Assembly (NCBI GenBank): GCA_947854175.1
Contig: CANTYJ010000041.1
Coordinates: forward strand, 1-52,653
DNA: 52,653 bases
Direction: 5' to 3'
Source: an uncultured Turicimonas sp.
GTDB taxonomy: Bacteria > Pseudomonadota > Gammaproteobacteria > Burkholderiales > Burkholderiaceae_F
Shown here: positions 17,720-27,386 of the stretch, piece after piece
How the letters are laid out: each line of letters begins with the position of its first letter
How positions within the stretch are numbered: the first letter of the stretch is position 1
Translations under genes and position numbers: made by a program
Notes under the pieces: generated by a model
The model's input: only the letters and a program-made list of their open reading frames with translations
Databases searched by the model: none
Told to the model about the DNA's origin: nothing

Positions 17720-18604
17720 GTGGACAGGATATCCGATGTTGAGTTTTTTCAGACCCTATGCAGATTCAGCTCTTTCAAAGCCGCCGCTCAGCATCTGGGA
17801 GTCACTCCACCGGCAATTAGCCAACGGTTGGCTGCTTTAGAAACCAGACTTGGCGTATCTCTTATCAGACGTTCAACCAGAACTCTGAGAATCACAGAAG
17901 AAGGCCAATATTATCTGAACAATGGATCTAAGGTAATTTCCGAACTTAGCCGAATCGAGCAGCATCTTTTATCTATTAGCGATACGCTGGAAGGTACTAT
18001 CAGGATTAACGGCCCTTTTGGATATGGAAGACGAGTTCTTGCTTCTCAATTAGCTAAGTTTAAAAAGTTATATCCCAACGTCAAGATAGATCTCATTCTT
18101 TCCGATGGGTTGCCTGACATCATTAAAGAAGGTTTTGATGTAGCTATTCGAGTTGAAGCATTAAAAGACAGCCGTTTAATCGCCAGGTTAATTAAAAGGA
18201 ACCGACAATATCTTTGTTGTACTCCGGCTTATCTGCAAAAGCACCCTGTGACAAAGATAACAGAGCTATCCAAAGTAGACGGAATCATGATCGTCGAAGA
18301 TGAATTAACCAACGGAGCCTGGAGACTCCAAAACGGCTCTAGGCAAGAATTGATAAAACCTAAGACATCACTCCAGACAAATAACGGTGAAATTGCTTTG
18401 AATTGGGCCTTGCAGGACCTTGGCGTTGTTCTCCGGTCTGAGTGGGATATCGCACCATGGGTTGCCAATGGTCAACTTGTAAAAGTTTTGCCTCAATGGT
18501 CAGTTACAGCAGATATTTATGCGGTTTGCACGGCGGATCAACTCTCTTCCTACAAAACTCAGGTTGTGGTGGATTTTTTAAAGCAGCAGGCCTTGGAAGG
18601 TTGA
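17720..18604 (+). CDS. LysR-family transcriptional regulator
   Basis: 294 residues. The N-terminal winged HTH (about 1-60) reads FFQTLCRFSSFKAAAQHLGVTPPAISQRLAALE-like; a periplasmic-binding-protein-like effector domain fills the rest. GTG start at 17720 with AGGAGA upstream. It lies between the DSD1-like gene and dcuC, all on the same strand, so it probably controls one or both. No inducer can be inferred from the sequence. Confidence 0.9.
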   Translation: MDRISDVEFFQTLCRFSSFKAAAQHLGVTPPAISQRLAALETRLGVSLIRRSTRTLRITEEGQYYLNNGSKVISELSRIEQHLLSISDTLEGTIRINGPFGYGRRVLASQLAKFKKLYPNVKIDLILSDGLPDIIKEGFDVAIRVEALKDSRLIARLIKRNRQYLCCTPAYLQKHPVTKITELSKVDGIMIVEDELTNGAWRLQNGSRQELIKPKTSLQTNNGEIALNWALQDLGVVLRSEWDIAPWVANGQLVKVLPQWSVTADIYAVCTADQLSSYKTQVVVDFLKQQALEG

Positions 18605-18728
18605 TTTATAAGTATTTCTTCTTACCTGTCTTCAACTATTTCTTAATACAGAATTAAAGATAACTTATTAATAAAGCTAAAAAAGAGTAAATACTTAGGC
18701 TAACCTCAAATCTAAGAAGGAGAACGCC

Positions 18729-20105
18729 ATGTTTGGTGTCATTGTTACACTTTTGGCAATCGCTTTAATTGCCTATTTCGTCCTCAAAAATTACTATCCG
18801 CCTATCATTCTTTTAATTGTCGGGTTAGTCTTACTTTTGATTGCCGGTTTTCTTGGAAACGATCCGGTTCCGGCAAAAAGTTCTACCCATTTCTTTGGCT
18901 TTGATATCGCCCAAGCCTTTACCAATTTGATTAAGGGCCGCCTCCCGGGTCTAGGTCTAAACATCATGGCCATCGCCGGTTTTGCTGTGTATATGGACAA
19001 AATCGGTGCCAGCAAGGCTTTAGTCAAACTTTGTGTCAAGCCTCTTCAAGCTATTAAATCCCCCTATGTTCTTTTGGCTTTGACCTATGTCGTCGGCCAA
19101 TTCATTGCATTGTTTGTTAACTCTGCCGTCGGACTCGGACTTTTATTAATGGCTTCGGTTTACCCCTTGCTAGTAGCCTTAGGTGTTTCAAGAACTTCAG
19201 CGGCTGCTGTCATTGCAACAACCTGCTGTTTAGACCTTGGACCATCTTCTTCAAATGCTATGCGTGCTGCCGACCTCTGTGGCATGGATGTCGTTTCCTA
19301 CTTCATTCACGGTCAGGGACCGGTAGCTCTTTGCACCATTGCCTCCGTAGCTATCGGACACTTCTTTATTCAAAAGTGGTTTGATAAACGCGATGCCGCA
19401 AAAGACAATCAGGTTGACCAAAAATATGACGAGGTTGACGTAGATAAGGCGTTAGAAGGAGCCGGTCCTGTTTACTACGCAATTTTGCCGATGCTCCCAT
19501 TGTTCCTGCTTATTGTTTTTTCACCACTTGTTTACGGAGCAATCAAACTTTCATTGGTCACTGCAATTATTGTTTCATTAATCATCTCACTAGTTATCGA
19601 TATCCTCACAAGACGAGACTTCAAACTTTGCTGTAAAGACTCACAGGCAATTTTTGAGGGTATGGGTAAAGTATTTACTTCAACTGTCAGCTTGATCGTC
19701 TGTGCTGAATTGTTTGCATTAGGTTTAAACAAAGTCGGTGGCATCTCTACCATGATTCAAGCCGCTGCTTCCATGCAAGGTGCAGGTGTTTTTGTCATGT
19801 TATTTGTCATGCTGTGCATCATGATCATTGCTACAATAGTTACAGGTTCAGGTAATGCTGCGTTCTTTGCCTTCTCACCACTTCTTCCTGAAGCTGCCGC
19901 TTCTGTTGGAATTCCAACACTAGCCTTAGCTGTTCCTGTTCAATTATCAGCCGGTATTGCCCGTACAATGAGCCCGATTGCCGGTGTAATTATTGCAGTT
20001 GCAGGTATTACAGGACTTACTCCGATTGACCTCATTCGAAGAACCATCCCGGTGATGATTATTGCTATGATCGTCTCCGTTTCTTCAAGCCTCATTTTCA
20101 TTTAA
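18729..20105 (+). CDS. dcuC: DcuC-family C4-dicarboxylate transporter
   Basis: 458 residues with many transmembrane segments. The N-terminal and central blocks match DcuC: NIMAIAGFAVYMDKIGASKALV, VGQFIALFVNSAVGLGLLLMA and LDLGPSSSNAMRAADLCG. DcuC proteins handle fumarate, succinate, malate or aspartate exchange under anaerobiosis. Strong Shine-Dalgarno AAGGAG. iadA starts 18 bases after the stop, so the two are co-transcribed. This fits an organism living on amino and dicarboxylic acids. Confidence 0.88.
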   Translation: MFGVIVTLLAIALIAYFVLKNYYPPIILLIVGLVLLLIAGFLGNDPVPAKSSTHFFGFDIAQAFTNLIKGRLPGLGLNIMAIAGFAVYMDKIGASKALVKLCVKPLQAIKSPYVLLALTYVVGQFIALFVNSAVGLGLLLMASVYPLLVALGVSRTSAAAVIATTCCLDLGPSSSNAMRAADLCGMDVVSYFIHGQGPVALCTIASVAIGHFFIQKWFDKRDAAKDNQVDQKYDEVDVDKALEGAGPVYYAILPMLPLFLLIVFSPLVYGAIKLSLVTAIIVSLIISLVIDILTRRDFKLCCKDSQAIFEGMGKVFTSTVSLIVCAELFALGLNKVGGISTMIQAAASMQGAGVFVMLFVMLCIMIIATIVTGSGNAAFFAFSPLLPEAAASVGIPTLALAVPVQLSAGIARTMSPIAGVIIAVAGITGLTPIDLIRRTIPVMIIAMIVSVSSSLIFI

Positions 20106-20123
20106 TCCTAACGGAGAACCACA

Positions 20124-21266
20124 ATGGCTTTACTTATTAAAAACGCACATGTTTACAGTCCGGATGATTTAGGAATAAAAGATATTCTCGTAGTAAACGA
20201 TAAGATTGCAGCAATCGGAGAAAATCTTAAAGTTGAATTACCTGAAATTGAAACTTTAGATGCTAGCGGTATGATTCTTACCCCCGGATTCATCGATCAA
20301 CATATCCACGTTACAGGAGGTGGCGGTGAAGGGGGTCCAAAGACCCGTACTCCGGAAATAATGTTAAGCGAACTAATCGAATGCGGTACCACAAGTTTGG
20401 TTGGTGTCTCCGGAACAGACAGCGTCACACGTTCTATCGAGAATTTATTAGCCAAGGTCAGAGCCTTAACCGCAGAAGGTGTCACAGCCTGGATGTACAC
20501 CAGCAACTATGCATTTCCTCCTACCACTTTAACTGGCTCAGTCAAAGGTGATCTGTTCATGGTACCGGAAGTTTTAGGTGTCAAAATCGCCTTAGGTGAT
20601 CACCGTTCCTCTTTCCCGACCGTTGAACAAGTCTTACATCTTTTGACTGACATTCGTGTCGGAGGCATGATAGCCGGAAAGATTGGAGTCATGCACGTCC
20701 ATACAGGAAATGTTCCCGGTGCATTTGAAATTTATGAAGAAATCATCAAGAGAGGTTTCCCAATCCGCCATATTCGTCCAACCCACTGTGCAAGAGATAA
20801 ATACGTATTTGCAAAAGCATTGGAATTTGCTCACGCAGGCGGTCGCATTGACATCACGACGGGAGGTTCCTGCTGTTTTGACAGCCCGGCAGATGCTGTT
20901 GAAGCTGCCTGGGCAGATAAAGTTGAGCCAAGTCTAATTACTATGAGCTCTGACGGCCATGGCTCCGTACCTCGCTTTAACGACAAAGGTGAAATGATTG
21001 GACTCGGTGTTGGTGGTGTTGCCTGCAACCTCCGCGATCTGAAAAAACTTATCGCACGTGGTCATGCTCCAGAAAAAGTTCTTCCTCTTCTGACTAAGAA
21101 CGTTGCTAAAGGTCTGGAATTAACAGGCAAAGGCGAACTCTATGGTGGGTCCAGCGCTGATCTTTGTTTATTTGACAAGGATTGGGAACTCAAGCATGTT
21201 CTCAGCAAAGGTGTGCTGATGATGCGTGACAAGGAACTACTGGTAAAAGGAACTTTTGAAATTTAA
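20124..21266 (+). CDS. iadA: isoaspartyl (beta-aspartyl) dipeptidase IadA
   Basis: 380 residues of the amidohydrolase superfamily. Metal ligands are in place: HxH (His60, His62), the likely carbamylated Lys154 in LGVKIALGDHRS, His191, His221 and Asp277 (SSDGHG). The GGGGEGG loop after HxH and the DHRSS block are typical of IadA. It hydrolyses beta-aspartyl dipeptides, releasing aspartate. Coupling to dcuC suggests the freed aspartate feeds C4-dicarboxylate exchange or fumarate respiration; that link is inference. A terminator follows. Confidence 0.92.
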   Translation: MALLIKNAHVYSPDDLGIKDILVVNDKIAAIGENLKVELPEIETLDASGMILTPGFIDQHIHVTGGGGEGGPKTRTPEIMLSELIECGTTSLVGVSGTDSVTRSIENLLAKVRALTAEGVTAWMYTSNYAFPPTTLTGSVKGDLFMVPEVLGVKIALGDHRSSFPTVEQVLHLLTDIRVGGMIAGKIGVMHVHTGNVPGAFEIYEEIIKRGFPIRHIRPTHCARDKYVFAKALEFAHAGGRIDITTGGSCCFDSPADAVEAAWADKVEPSLITMSSDGHGSVPRFNDKGEMIGLGVGGVACNLRDLKKLIARGHAPEKVLPLLTKNVAKGLELTGKGELYGGSSADLCLFDKDWELKHVLSKGVLMMRDKELLVKGTFEI

Positions 21267-21292
21267 CGGAAAAATCATTACTCTGAAGTTTT

Positions 21293-21330
21293 AAATCCTC
21301 GGGTGGACGCATCCGCCCGAGGATTTTTTA
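21293..21330. terminator. bidirectional hairpin terminator
   Basis: A long stem (AAATCCTCGGG with CCCGAGGATTT, extended inward with one G-T pair) is followed by TTTTT on the plus strand. It separates iadA from the convergent HMA gene. Confidence 0.88.
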
Positions 21331-21342
21331 CCTCAATCAAGC

Positions 21343-21549
21343 TTAGTCAAGAGCGACCGCACTGTAGTCGCCAGCAGCTGCAAGAGCTTTATTAACAGCT
21401 TCAAGAGTTACGGGTTCTTTAACAGTGAGGACGGCAATTGCCGGAGATAGAGTAACCTCAACTTTTTCAGCCAACGGTTCAAGAGCTTTCTTTACTCTTT
21501 CTACGCAATGCATGCACTCAACACCTGACAATTCAAAACTTTGTTGCAT
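21343..21549 (-). CDS. stand-alone heavy-metal-associated (HMA) domain protein
   Basis: A 68-residue single HMA domain. The metal motif ECMHC (Cys12, Cys15) is flanked by the expected beta-alpha-beta pattern. Single-domain proteins of this kind are usually copper chaperones (CopZ/Atx1-like). No copper ATPase or regulator is adjacent, so the delivery partner must be encoded elsewhere. It is a single-gene unit, convergent with iadA. Confidence 0.85.
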   Translation of the reverse strand: MQQSFELSGVECMHCVERVKKALEPLAEKVEVTLSPAIAVLTVKEPVTLEAVNKALAAAGDYSAVALD

Positions 21550-21652
21550 TAGTAATGTCCTCTAATGAATAATTTTTACATCTCCATTCTAATGTTCTCA
21601 ATGGTAGTATTTCTGCTAATTAAAATTCTTGTTCCCATTTTGCCGAATTAAC

Positions 21653-22555
21653 ATGAGTAACCTGAACTTGAACAATGCACATGTGCCTGCACAACTGAAG
21701 GCAGAAATTTTGTCGGATGCCTTACCATACATCCAGAAGTTCCATGGAAAGACCATTGTCGTTAAATACGGTGGCAACGCCATGACTGATGAAAGGCTTC
21801 AGAGAGCTTTTGCCAGAGATGTCGTGTTGTTGAAACTCGTCGGAATGAACCCGGTGATTGTTCACGGAGGAGGTCCGCAAATTGCCCAAGCTCTCAAGAG
21901 AGTCGGCAAAGAAAGCAAATTTATTCAAGGCATGCGCGTTACCGACGAGGAAACAATGGAAGTCGTTGAATGGGTTCTTTGCGGCCAGGTTCAAGGCGAT
22001 CTTGTTACTTTGATTAATAGCTTCGGAGGACAAGCTGTCGGCCTAAACGGTAAAGACGGATGCCTTATTAAAGCAAAGAAACTTGAGCTGCATGATTTCC
22101 AGAATCATGAAATAACTTATGATGTCGGCCAAGTAGGAGAAATTGAATCGATCAATCCTGCCGTGGTTAAAGCGTTACAGGCAGATGCATTTATCCCTGT
22201 TATATCTCCGGTTGGTATGGGAGAAGACGAGTTGGCTTATAACATCAATGCTGATGTTGTCGCCGGAAAAATGGCAGAAGTACTTCACGCCGAAAAGCTC
22301 GTTATGTTGACCAATACTCCCGGCGTTCTGGACAAAGAGGGAAATTTGATTACAGGCCTAACTTCTGCTGAAATAGACAAACTATTTGAAGACGGTACAA
22401 TCTCCGGAGGAATGTACCCAAAAATATCAGCGGCTCTCGAAGCCTCTAAGAACGGAGTAAAAGCTGTTCATATTATTGATGGCCGGGTCGATCACTGCCT
22501 TTTATTAGAAATTTTGACTCCGGAAGGGGTCGGAACGATGATTAAATCCAAATAA
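21653..22555 (+). CDS. argB: acetylglutamate kinase ArgB
   Basis: 300 residues. The amino-acid kinase signatures are KYGGNAM (about 37-43) and HGGGPQIA, with [10 protein letters not shown] and [10 protein letters not shown] near the C-terminus. It phosphorylates N-acetylglutamate in arginine synthesis. Start placed at the ATG at 21653; a TTG eight codons upstream is less likely. The slmA gene starts 2 bases after the stop, a linkage known from Burkholderiales. Confidence 0.94.
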   Translation: MSNLNLNNAHVPAQLKAEILSDALPYIQKFHGKTIVVKYGGNAMTDERLQRAFARDVVLLKLVGMNPVIVHGGGPQIAQALKRVGKESKFIQGMRVTDEETMEVVEWVLCGQVQGDLVTLINSFGGQAVGLNGKDGCLIKAKKLELHDFQNHEITYDVGQVGEIESINPAVVKALQADAFIPVISPVGMGEDELAYNINADVVAGKMAEVLHAEKLVMLTNTPGVLDKEGNLITGLTSAEIDKLFEDGTISGGMYPKISAALEASKNGVKAVHIIDGRVDHCLLLEILTPEGVGTMIKSK

Positions 22556-22557
22556 CA

Positions 22558-23169
22558 ATGACCGAAGAAGTCCAAAATAAACGAACTCGGCCAAAGGCCG
22601 GAGAGAGAAAGCTTGAGATTCTAAAAGCTCTGGTAGACCTCTTACAAAGCTCAAAACAAAAGCACATAACCACCAAGACCCTGGCGGCTCATCTTGGTCT
22701 GTCAGAAGCTGCTTTATATCGTCATTTTGCCAGTAAGGCACAAATGTACGATTCTCTTATCGCTTATGTGGAAAGTGCGATTTTTACGGCCGTCAATAAC
22801 ATTAAGCAGACCACTCCGTCCGGTATTGCCCAGTCGCAGTTGATTGCGGTTACGTTGTTAGATCTTATGCGCAACAATCCCGGCATGGTAATTTTGCTCT
22901 GCGGTGACTTTTTAACCGCTGAAGATGCACGCCTGCAACAAAGGATCAATCTTCTCTTTGACAAAATTCACACACAACTTAAACAATCTTTGAGTTTGGC
23001 ACTCGCCGATAGAGAAGTCCCAGAAACATACGATGTCGCAAATCGTGCCACACTTTTAGGTTCGTTCATTCTAGGCCAGTGGTTCAATTTTTCCAAAGGG
23101 ATTTCAAAAAATAGAAAACAGCCTGATTCCTGGGAGGCCTTAATCAACTACTGTCTCGGTATCAATTGA
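22558..23169 (+). CDS. slmA: nucleoid occlusion factor SlmA (TetR family)
   Basis: 203 residues. The N-terminal TetR-type HTH (about 20-65) includes ITTKTLAAHLGLSEAALYRHF and SKAQMYDSLI, close to SlmA. The C-terminal part follows the SlmA layout (NPGMVILLCGD, RLQQRINLLFDKI). SlmA blocks FtsZ ring assembly over the nucleoid. It is translationally coupled to argB and followed by a hairpin terminator. Confidence 0.88.
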   Translation: MTEEVQNKRTRPKAGERKLEILKALVDLLQSSKQKHITTKTLAAHLGLSEAALYRHFASKAQMYDSLIAYVESAIFTAVNNIKQTTPSGIAQSQLIAVTLLDLMRNNPGMVILLCGDFLTAEDARLQQRINLLFDKIHTQLKQSLSLALADREVPETYDVANRATLLGSFILGQWFNFSKGISKNRKQPDSWEALINYCLGIN

Positions 23170-23222
23170 GCTGAATAGATTTAGAAATTACTTTTTTCAC
23201 ACATTCATTTCATGTTACATGT

Positions 23223-23250
23223 TGGAGGCTATAAGCCTCCATTTTCATTT
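23223..23250 (+). terminator. argB-slmA terminator
   Basis: An 8-bp perfect stem (TGGAGGCT/AGCCTCCA) with a three-base loop is followed by TTTTCATTT. Confidence 0.75.
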
Positions 23251-23280
23251 GGATTCAAGCTATGTCTCGGCTCTTGAATC

Positions 23281-23323
23281 ACATAAAAACATTGAGCCAC
23301 CCGGTTATTGACCGAAGTGGCTC
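23281..23323 (-). terminator. ctpA terminator
   Basis: On the minus strand a GAGCCAC/GTGGCTC stem with an inner CGGT/ACCG pairing is followed by TGTTTTTAT, just after the ctpA stop codon. Confidence 0.75.
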
Positions 23324-23347
23324 GATTTGATTCCCAGAAAATGGTGA

Positions 23348-24907
23348 TTATTTCTTTGAGGCCGGAGAGATAGGCTCTACCGTTTCTTTAATTCTCTTTG
23401 AGACAGACGACGCTGAAGAGTTTTGCTTGGCTGCATTTTCTTTCAGATATTTAACTGCCTGCTGTAACTGATAATCATCAGCTTCACCATACTTATAGAA
23501 TTTAGGTTTAGCTTTTTTCTCATTGCCATTTTCATCGAGAATCTTTTCTTTTATCGTATCGGGCTGATTAATTTTCGGCTTATCTGCTTCTTTAACAGGC
23601 ACCGGCAGCTGAGCATCAGAGGCTTTTTCCTTGTCTGAAGAACCCGGAGTAACGGTAGCGTCTTTCTTTGACGATGTTTTTTCTTCCGGCACTTCCAAGT
23701 GATTAGCAAGGTCTGCTTCTCTGATATCAAAATCAATGAAATTTCCTTCTGCGGTATCTTTTACTTCGACATCCGGTGAAATTCCCTTAGCCTGGATACT
23801 TCTTCCACTCGGCGTGAAATAACGAGCGGTGGTAAGTTTTATCGCTGTATCCTTGGCATCACCTCTCAAAGGAATGACCGTCTGAACCGAGCCCTTTCCA
23901 AAGGTCTTTGTACCCATGATTGTGGCGCGTTTATGGTCCTGCAAAGCGCCGGCCACGATTTCACTGGCACTTGCCGAGGCACCGTTGACCAGAACTACAA
24001 TTTTGGCTTGTTTAACTATCTTAGGTAGTTTCTCGATGAGCTCATCTTCTTTTGTTGTTCTGTAATCAGCAGGAACGGTGAAGTATTCTTTCTGGGCTTC
24101 TTCAACCTGCCCTTTTGTTGAAACAACTAAAGTATCTTTTGGCAGGAATACTGCAGAGACGCCAACCGCCGCATTGAGTAGGCCGCCCGGGTCGTTCCGC
24201 AGGTCCAAAATAATACCGTTACGCAAGTTGTCAGTTTTTGCCAGAGCGTTTATCGCCTTAGCTAACTCAGAATTTGTACGTTCCTGGAATTGTGAAACGC
24301 GGATATACCCCATATGATCTGGCAACGGTTTAAATTTAACTGATTTAACCTTAATGACGGCACGGGTCAATTTGATATTAATAGGAGCACTTTCTCCTTT
24401 TCTCAAAATTGACAGTTCAATCTTGGTATCCGGTTTACCGCGCATCATCTTGACGGCATCGTTAAGCGGAGTATCCCGAAGGAGCTTGCCGTCAATTTTA
24501 TAAATCACGTCACCCGCCCTGATATGTGCGTTGGCAGCCGGAGTATCGTCAATTGGTGAAACAACCTTTACACCGGCAGGATCCGAAGTAACTTCGATTC
24601 CGAGGCCCCCGAACTCTCCCATCGTTCCTTCCTGCAGCTCTTTAAAAGCTTCTTTGTCAAGGAAGGCAGAGTGAGGATCAAGACCTTGAAGCATGCCGGA
24701 AATAGCTTCCTTCATCAGTTTTTTATCCGAAACCGGCTCAACATAGAATTGTTTCACAGCACCGTATATGTCTGTGAATTGTCGAATTTCACTCAGAGGT
24801 AAAGTTGTTTTCTTAGTTGCTACGGGTTCAGCTGTAACGGCGCCGATAACAGCACCAGCGACCATCCCGATTGTTACCAGGATGATTCCACGAATTCCAT
24901 TTCTCAT
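23348..24907 (-). CDS. S41-family C-terminal processing protease CtpA
   Basis: 519 residues. An N-terminal membrane anchor or signal (about 5-25) precedes a PDZ domain (about 95-175, GGLGIEV and AGDVIYKIDG) and the S41 protease core. The catalytic dyad is Ser313 (NGASASASE) and Lys338 (TFGKGSVQ), 25 residues apart as in E. coli Prc. The C-terminal 120 residues are a Lys/Glu-rich low-complexity extension ending in a helical tail. It acts in the periplasm on envelope proteins. It follows the envC-like gene by about 50 bases, in the conserved gpmA-envC-ctpA order. Confidence 0.93.
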   Translation of the reverse strand: MRNGIRGIILVTIGMVAGAVIGAVTAEPVATKKTTLPLSEIRQFTDIYGAVKQFYVEPVSDKKLMKEAISGMLQGLDPHSAFLDKEAFKELQEGTMGEFGGLGIEVTSDPAGVKVVSPIDDTPAANAHIRAGDVIYKIDGKLLRDTPLNDAVKMMRGKPDTKIELSILRKGESAPINIKLTRAVIKVKSVKFKPLPDHMGYIRVSQFQERTNSELAKAINALAKTDNLRNGIILDLRNDPGGLLNAAVGVSAVFLPKDTLVVSTKGQVEEAQKEYFTVPADYRTTKEDELIEKLPKIVKQAKIVVLVNGASASASEIVAGALQDHKRATIMGTKTFGKGSVQTVIPLRGDAKDTAIKLTTARYFTPSGRSIQAKGISPDVEVKDTAEGNFIDFDIREADLANHLEVPEEKTSSKKDATVTPGSSDKEKASDAQLPVPVKEADKPKINQPDTIKEKILDENGNEKKAKPKFYKYGEADDYQLQQAVKYLKENAAKQNSSASSVSKRIKETVEPISPASKK

Positions 24908-24959
24908 AATTCAAAAATTACTTTTTTTATTATTTACTTTAAAAATTCTGTTAAGAATA

Positions 24960-26330
24960 TCAAAGTTTTAACCAACGATTAGGGTTAATTGGTTTTCCAT
25001 TGTGACGCAATTCAAAGTATAAGACGGATAAGTCACTTTCTTTGGAACCAACATGAGAAATCACTTCTCCTTGTTTGACTAAATCACCGATATCTTTTTC
25101 CATCGAGGAATTATTTCCATAGACAGAAAAATAACCTTTTCCGTGGTCAATAATTAACAAGTTTCCATAACCTCTCAAGTAGTCTGAAAACACAACTTTA
25201 CCTCCTCTTATAGCCTTCACCGGTTCTTCTTCATTGACGCTAAAAACGACCCCTTTCCAATTGCCCATGTTTTTACCGTCCTGACGTTTTTGCCCGAATC
25301 TTGCCACCACTTTCCCTACCACCGGAATACCGGAAGTTGAAACAGTAACAGGAGCAGTAGAACTCTTCTCGGCAACCCGTTTCTCCTTACTCTTTGAAGC
25401 AACCTTAGTTTGCTTGACTGTACGAGCCTTTGCCTGTTTTTCAAGACGGGCCATCAAACTGGACAATCGCTGTTCATCCTGGCGAAGTTTTTTCAGGCTG
25501 GTCGCTTTAACAGCCAGATCTTTTTCCAACCTGACAACCATCCGCTGACGATTCCTTCTTTCATTGTTCAGACGTTGTTGTTGACTTCTTTCCTCTTTAA
25601 CATTGTTTCTTAGCTTTTCTCCGGAAACTCTGGATTCATGAACGATTTTTGCAAGTTCGATCTGCTGTTCATGGAGTTTTTTGTAAGACTCTTCCGATCG
25701 TTTTCTCAATAATTCCAGCAATGCCTCGGTGCGGGCTTTTTGATGCGGATCGGTACCGGATAACCAGTCAGGTGTTTCCTTTAACTGCAGTTGCTCAATT
25801 TTTTGTTGATCTATTTTTGCTATCAGAGCTCTTTCCCGAGCCATCGCCGCTTCAATTTTCTTTTTTTCACGAATCTGCTTGTTCAAGTCCCGTTCTACAA
25901 CACGTCGTTCTTTTTGAAGATTAGAAAGCGTTTTTCTGACTTCATTAATTTCTTTTTCAGAGCTTTTTAGTTCTGTCTGAAGTTTTTCTTTATTTAATTT
26001 TGCTTCAGCCATGGATGCATTCAGTTTCTCAATTTGCTCCTGAGTCTGATTGTATTTTCTTGAAGTATTCTGCAGAGAGTTAACCGGTGCTTTTCTCACC
26101 GGTTTGTGTTTAACTTGTCTTACCGGGCGTTTGACCTGAGTTGTTTTTCTTTTAACTGTCTTCTTTTTTACAGTTTTAGCTTTTTGTGATTTAGCCGTCG
26201 TCTGCTTTTTCTTAGCTGTGGATACAGCTTGCGTACCAGTAGCCGCATAGGTTACCGGTACATTATTTACTACGATAGCAGCCGAACATAAAAGTGCGGC
26301 TAAAAATTTAAAAACTACTCGATTATTCAG
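24960..26330 (-). CDS. EnvC-like murein hydrolase activator (degenerate LytM/M23), CTG start inferred
   Basis: 456 residues if started at CTG 26330. A signal peptide (NNRVVFKFLAALLCSAAIVV..VTYA) is followed by a Lys-rich segment, a long coiled coil (about 95-300) and a C-terminal LytM domain. In the LytM domain the zinc ligands of active M23 peptidases are replaced (YGNNS where active enzymes have a His), as in EnvC, so it should activate amidases rather than cut. The first ATG/GTG/TTG in frame (GTG 26099) would remove the export signal. CTG 26330 has AGG nine bases upstream and lies just after the gpmA stop. Confidence 0.8.
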   Translation of the reverse strand: MNNRVVFKFLAALLCSAAIVVNNVPVTYAATGTQAVSTAKKKQTTAKSQKAKTVKKKTVKRKTTQVKRPVRQVKHKPVRKAPVNSLQNTSRKYNQTQEQIEKLNASMAEAKLNKEKLQTELKSSEKEINEVRKTLSNLQKERRVVERDLNKQIREKKKIEAAMARERALIAKIDQQKIEQLQLKETPDWLSGTDPHQKARTEALLELLRKRSEESYKKLHEQQIELAKIVHESRVSGEKLRNNVKEERSQQQRLNNERRNRQRMVVRLEKDLAVKATSLKKLRQDEQRLSSLMARLEKQAKARTVKQTKVASKSKEKRVAEKSSTAPVTVSTSGIPVVGKVVARFGQKRQDGKNMGNWKGVVFSVNEEEPVKAIRGGKVVFSDYLRGYGNLLIIDHGKGYFSVYGNNSSMEKDIGDLVKQGEVISHVGSKESDLSVLYFELRHNGKPINPNRWLKL

Positions 26331-26331
26331 T

Positions 26332-27081
26332 TTATTTACCTGCTTTACCTTGGGCGGCTACAGCTGCCTGAGCGGCCTTAATAGCTTCCTGATCTCCGAG
26401 ATAGTAACTTCTGATGGGTTTCATATTCTCATCAAGTTCATAGACCAACGGAGTGCCTGTCGGAATATTTAATCCAACGATGTCCTGATCACTAATGTTA
26501 TCCAAATGTTTAATCAGAGCTCTGAGGGAATTTCCATGAGCTGTAATTAAAATTTGCTTGCCTTCTCTGATTTTTGGAACAATTTCATTTTCCCAGTAAG
26601 GAACTACTCTCTTAACGGTATCTTTTAAACACTCTGTCAAGGGCATCAATTCCGGGTCTTCGAGATGATATCGAGGCTGATTAGCCGGCCACATAGCGCT
26701 GTCTTTAGTTAAAGCCGGTGGCGGAACATCGTAGGAACGTCTCCAAATCATTACCTGCTCATTGCCAAATTTCTCGGCCGTTTCTTTTTTATTCAGGCCT
26801 TGAAGAGCACCGTAATGTCTTTCGTTCAATCTCCAGTCTTTAATAACCGGAAGATATAGTTGATCTAAACCATCCAATGCGATCCACAATGTGCGAATGG
26901 CACGTTTGAGAACGGAGGTATAGCACAAATCAAAAACAAAACCTTCTTCTTTTAAGAGCTCTCCGGCTTTAGCAGCTTCTGCTCTGCCCTTTTCAGTCAA
27001 ATCCACATCTACCCAACCGGTAAAACGGTTTTCTAAATTCCATTGACTTTCGCCGTGTCTCATCAAAACGATTTTGTACAT
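26332..27081 (-). CDS. gpmA: 2,3-bisphosphoglycerate-dependent phosphoglycerate mutase
   Basis: 249 residues. [20 protein letters not shown] carries the phospho-accepting His (residue 9), [19 protein letters not shown] is the GpmA insert, and the second catalytic His is in [10 protein letters not shown]. It interconverts 3- and 2-phosphoglycerate in glycolysis and gluconeogenesis. Its stop codon lies next to the inferred start of the envC-like gene, so the two are probably translationally coupled. Confidence 0.96.
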   Translation of the reverse strand: MYKIVLMRHGESQWNLENRFTGWVDVDLTEKGRAEAAKAGELLKEEGFVFDLCYTSVLKRAIRTLWIALDGLDQLYLPVIKDWRLNERHYGALQGLNKKETAEKFGNEQVMIWRRSYDVPPPALTKDSAMWPANQPRYHLEDPELMPLTECLKDTVKRVVPYWENEIVPKIREGKQILITAHGNSLRALIKHLDNISDQDIVGLNIPTGTPLVYELDENMKPIRSYYLGDQEAIKAAQAAVAAQGKAGK

Positions 27082-27386
27082 GTCTTTACCCGAAGAATAT
27101 TGAATAGGAAACTGTCATTTTAACTTATGCGCAGACTTTGCTAAAGATATCACTCATATCCTGTCCTGTTTTCTTTAAAAGCTCTAATTAAAAAACCCGG
27201 TTTTAAAAACTAAACCGAAGATAATGATTGACCGGTTGCTTGATATTCAGTTACTACTTTTGACTTATTCACTGCAAAATGACTTTATTTTCTTTCATAA
27301 TTAAGGTTTGAAGGTTTTCTTCTTGATTTGTCCCTCGGATTGAATCACAATTAAGAGTTATTCATTTAAGACAAGATTATTTCCAA
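27082..27386. other. intergenic region between divergent gpmA and rhodanese genes
   Basis: About 305 AT-rich bases with no gene-like frame; it must hold promoters for both directions. A TTGACT -35-like hexamer at about 27258 has only a weak -10 (CTTTAT) at 17-base spacing. A CGGTTT/AAACCG inverted repeat lies near 27200-27223. No known regulator site is recognised. Confidence 0.4.
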
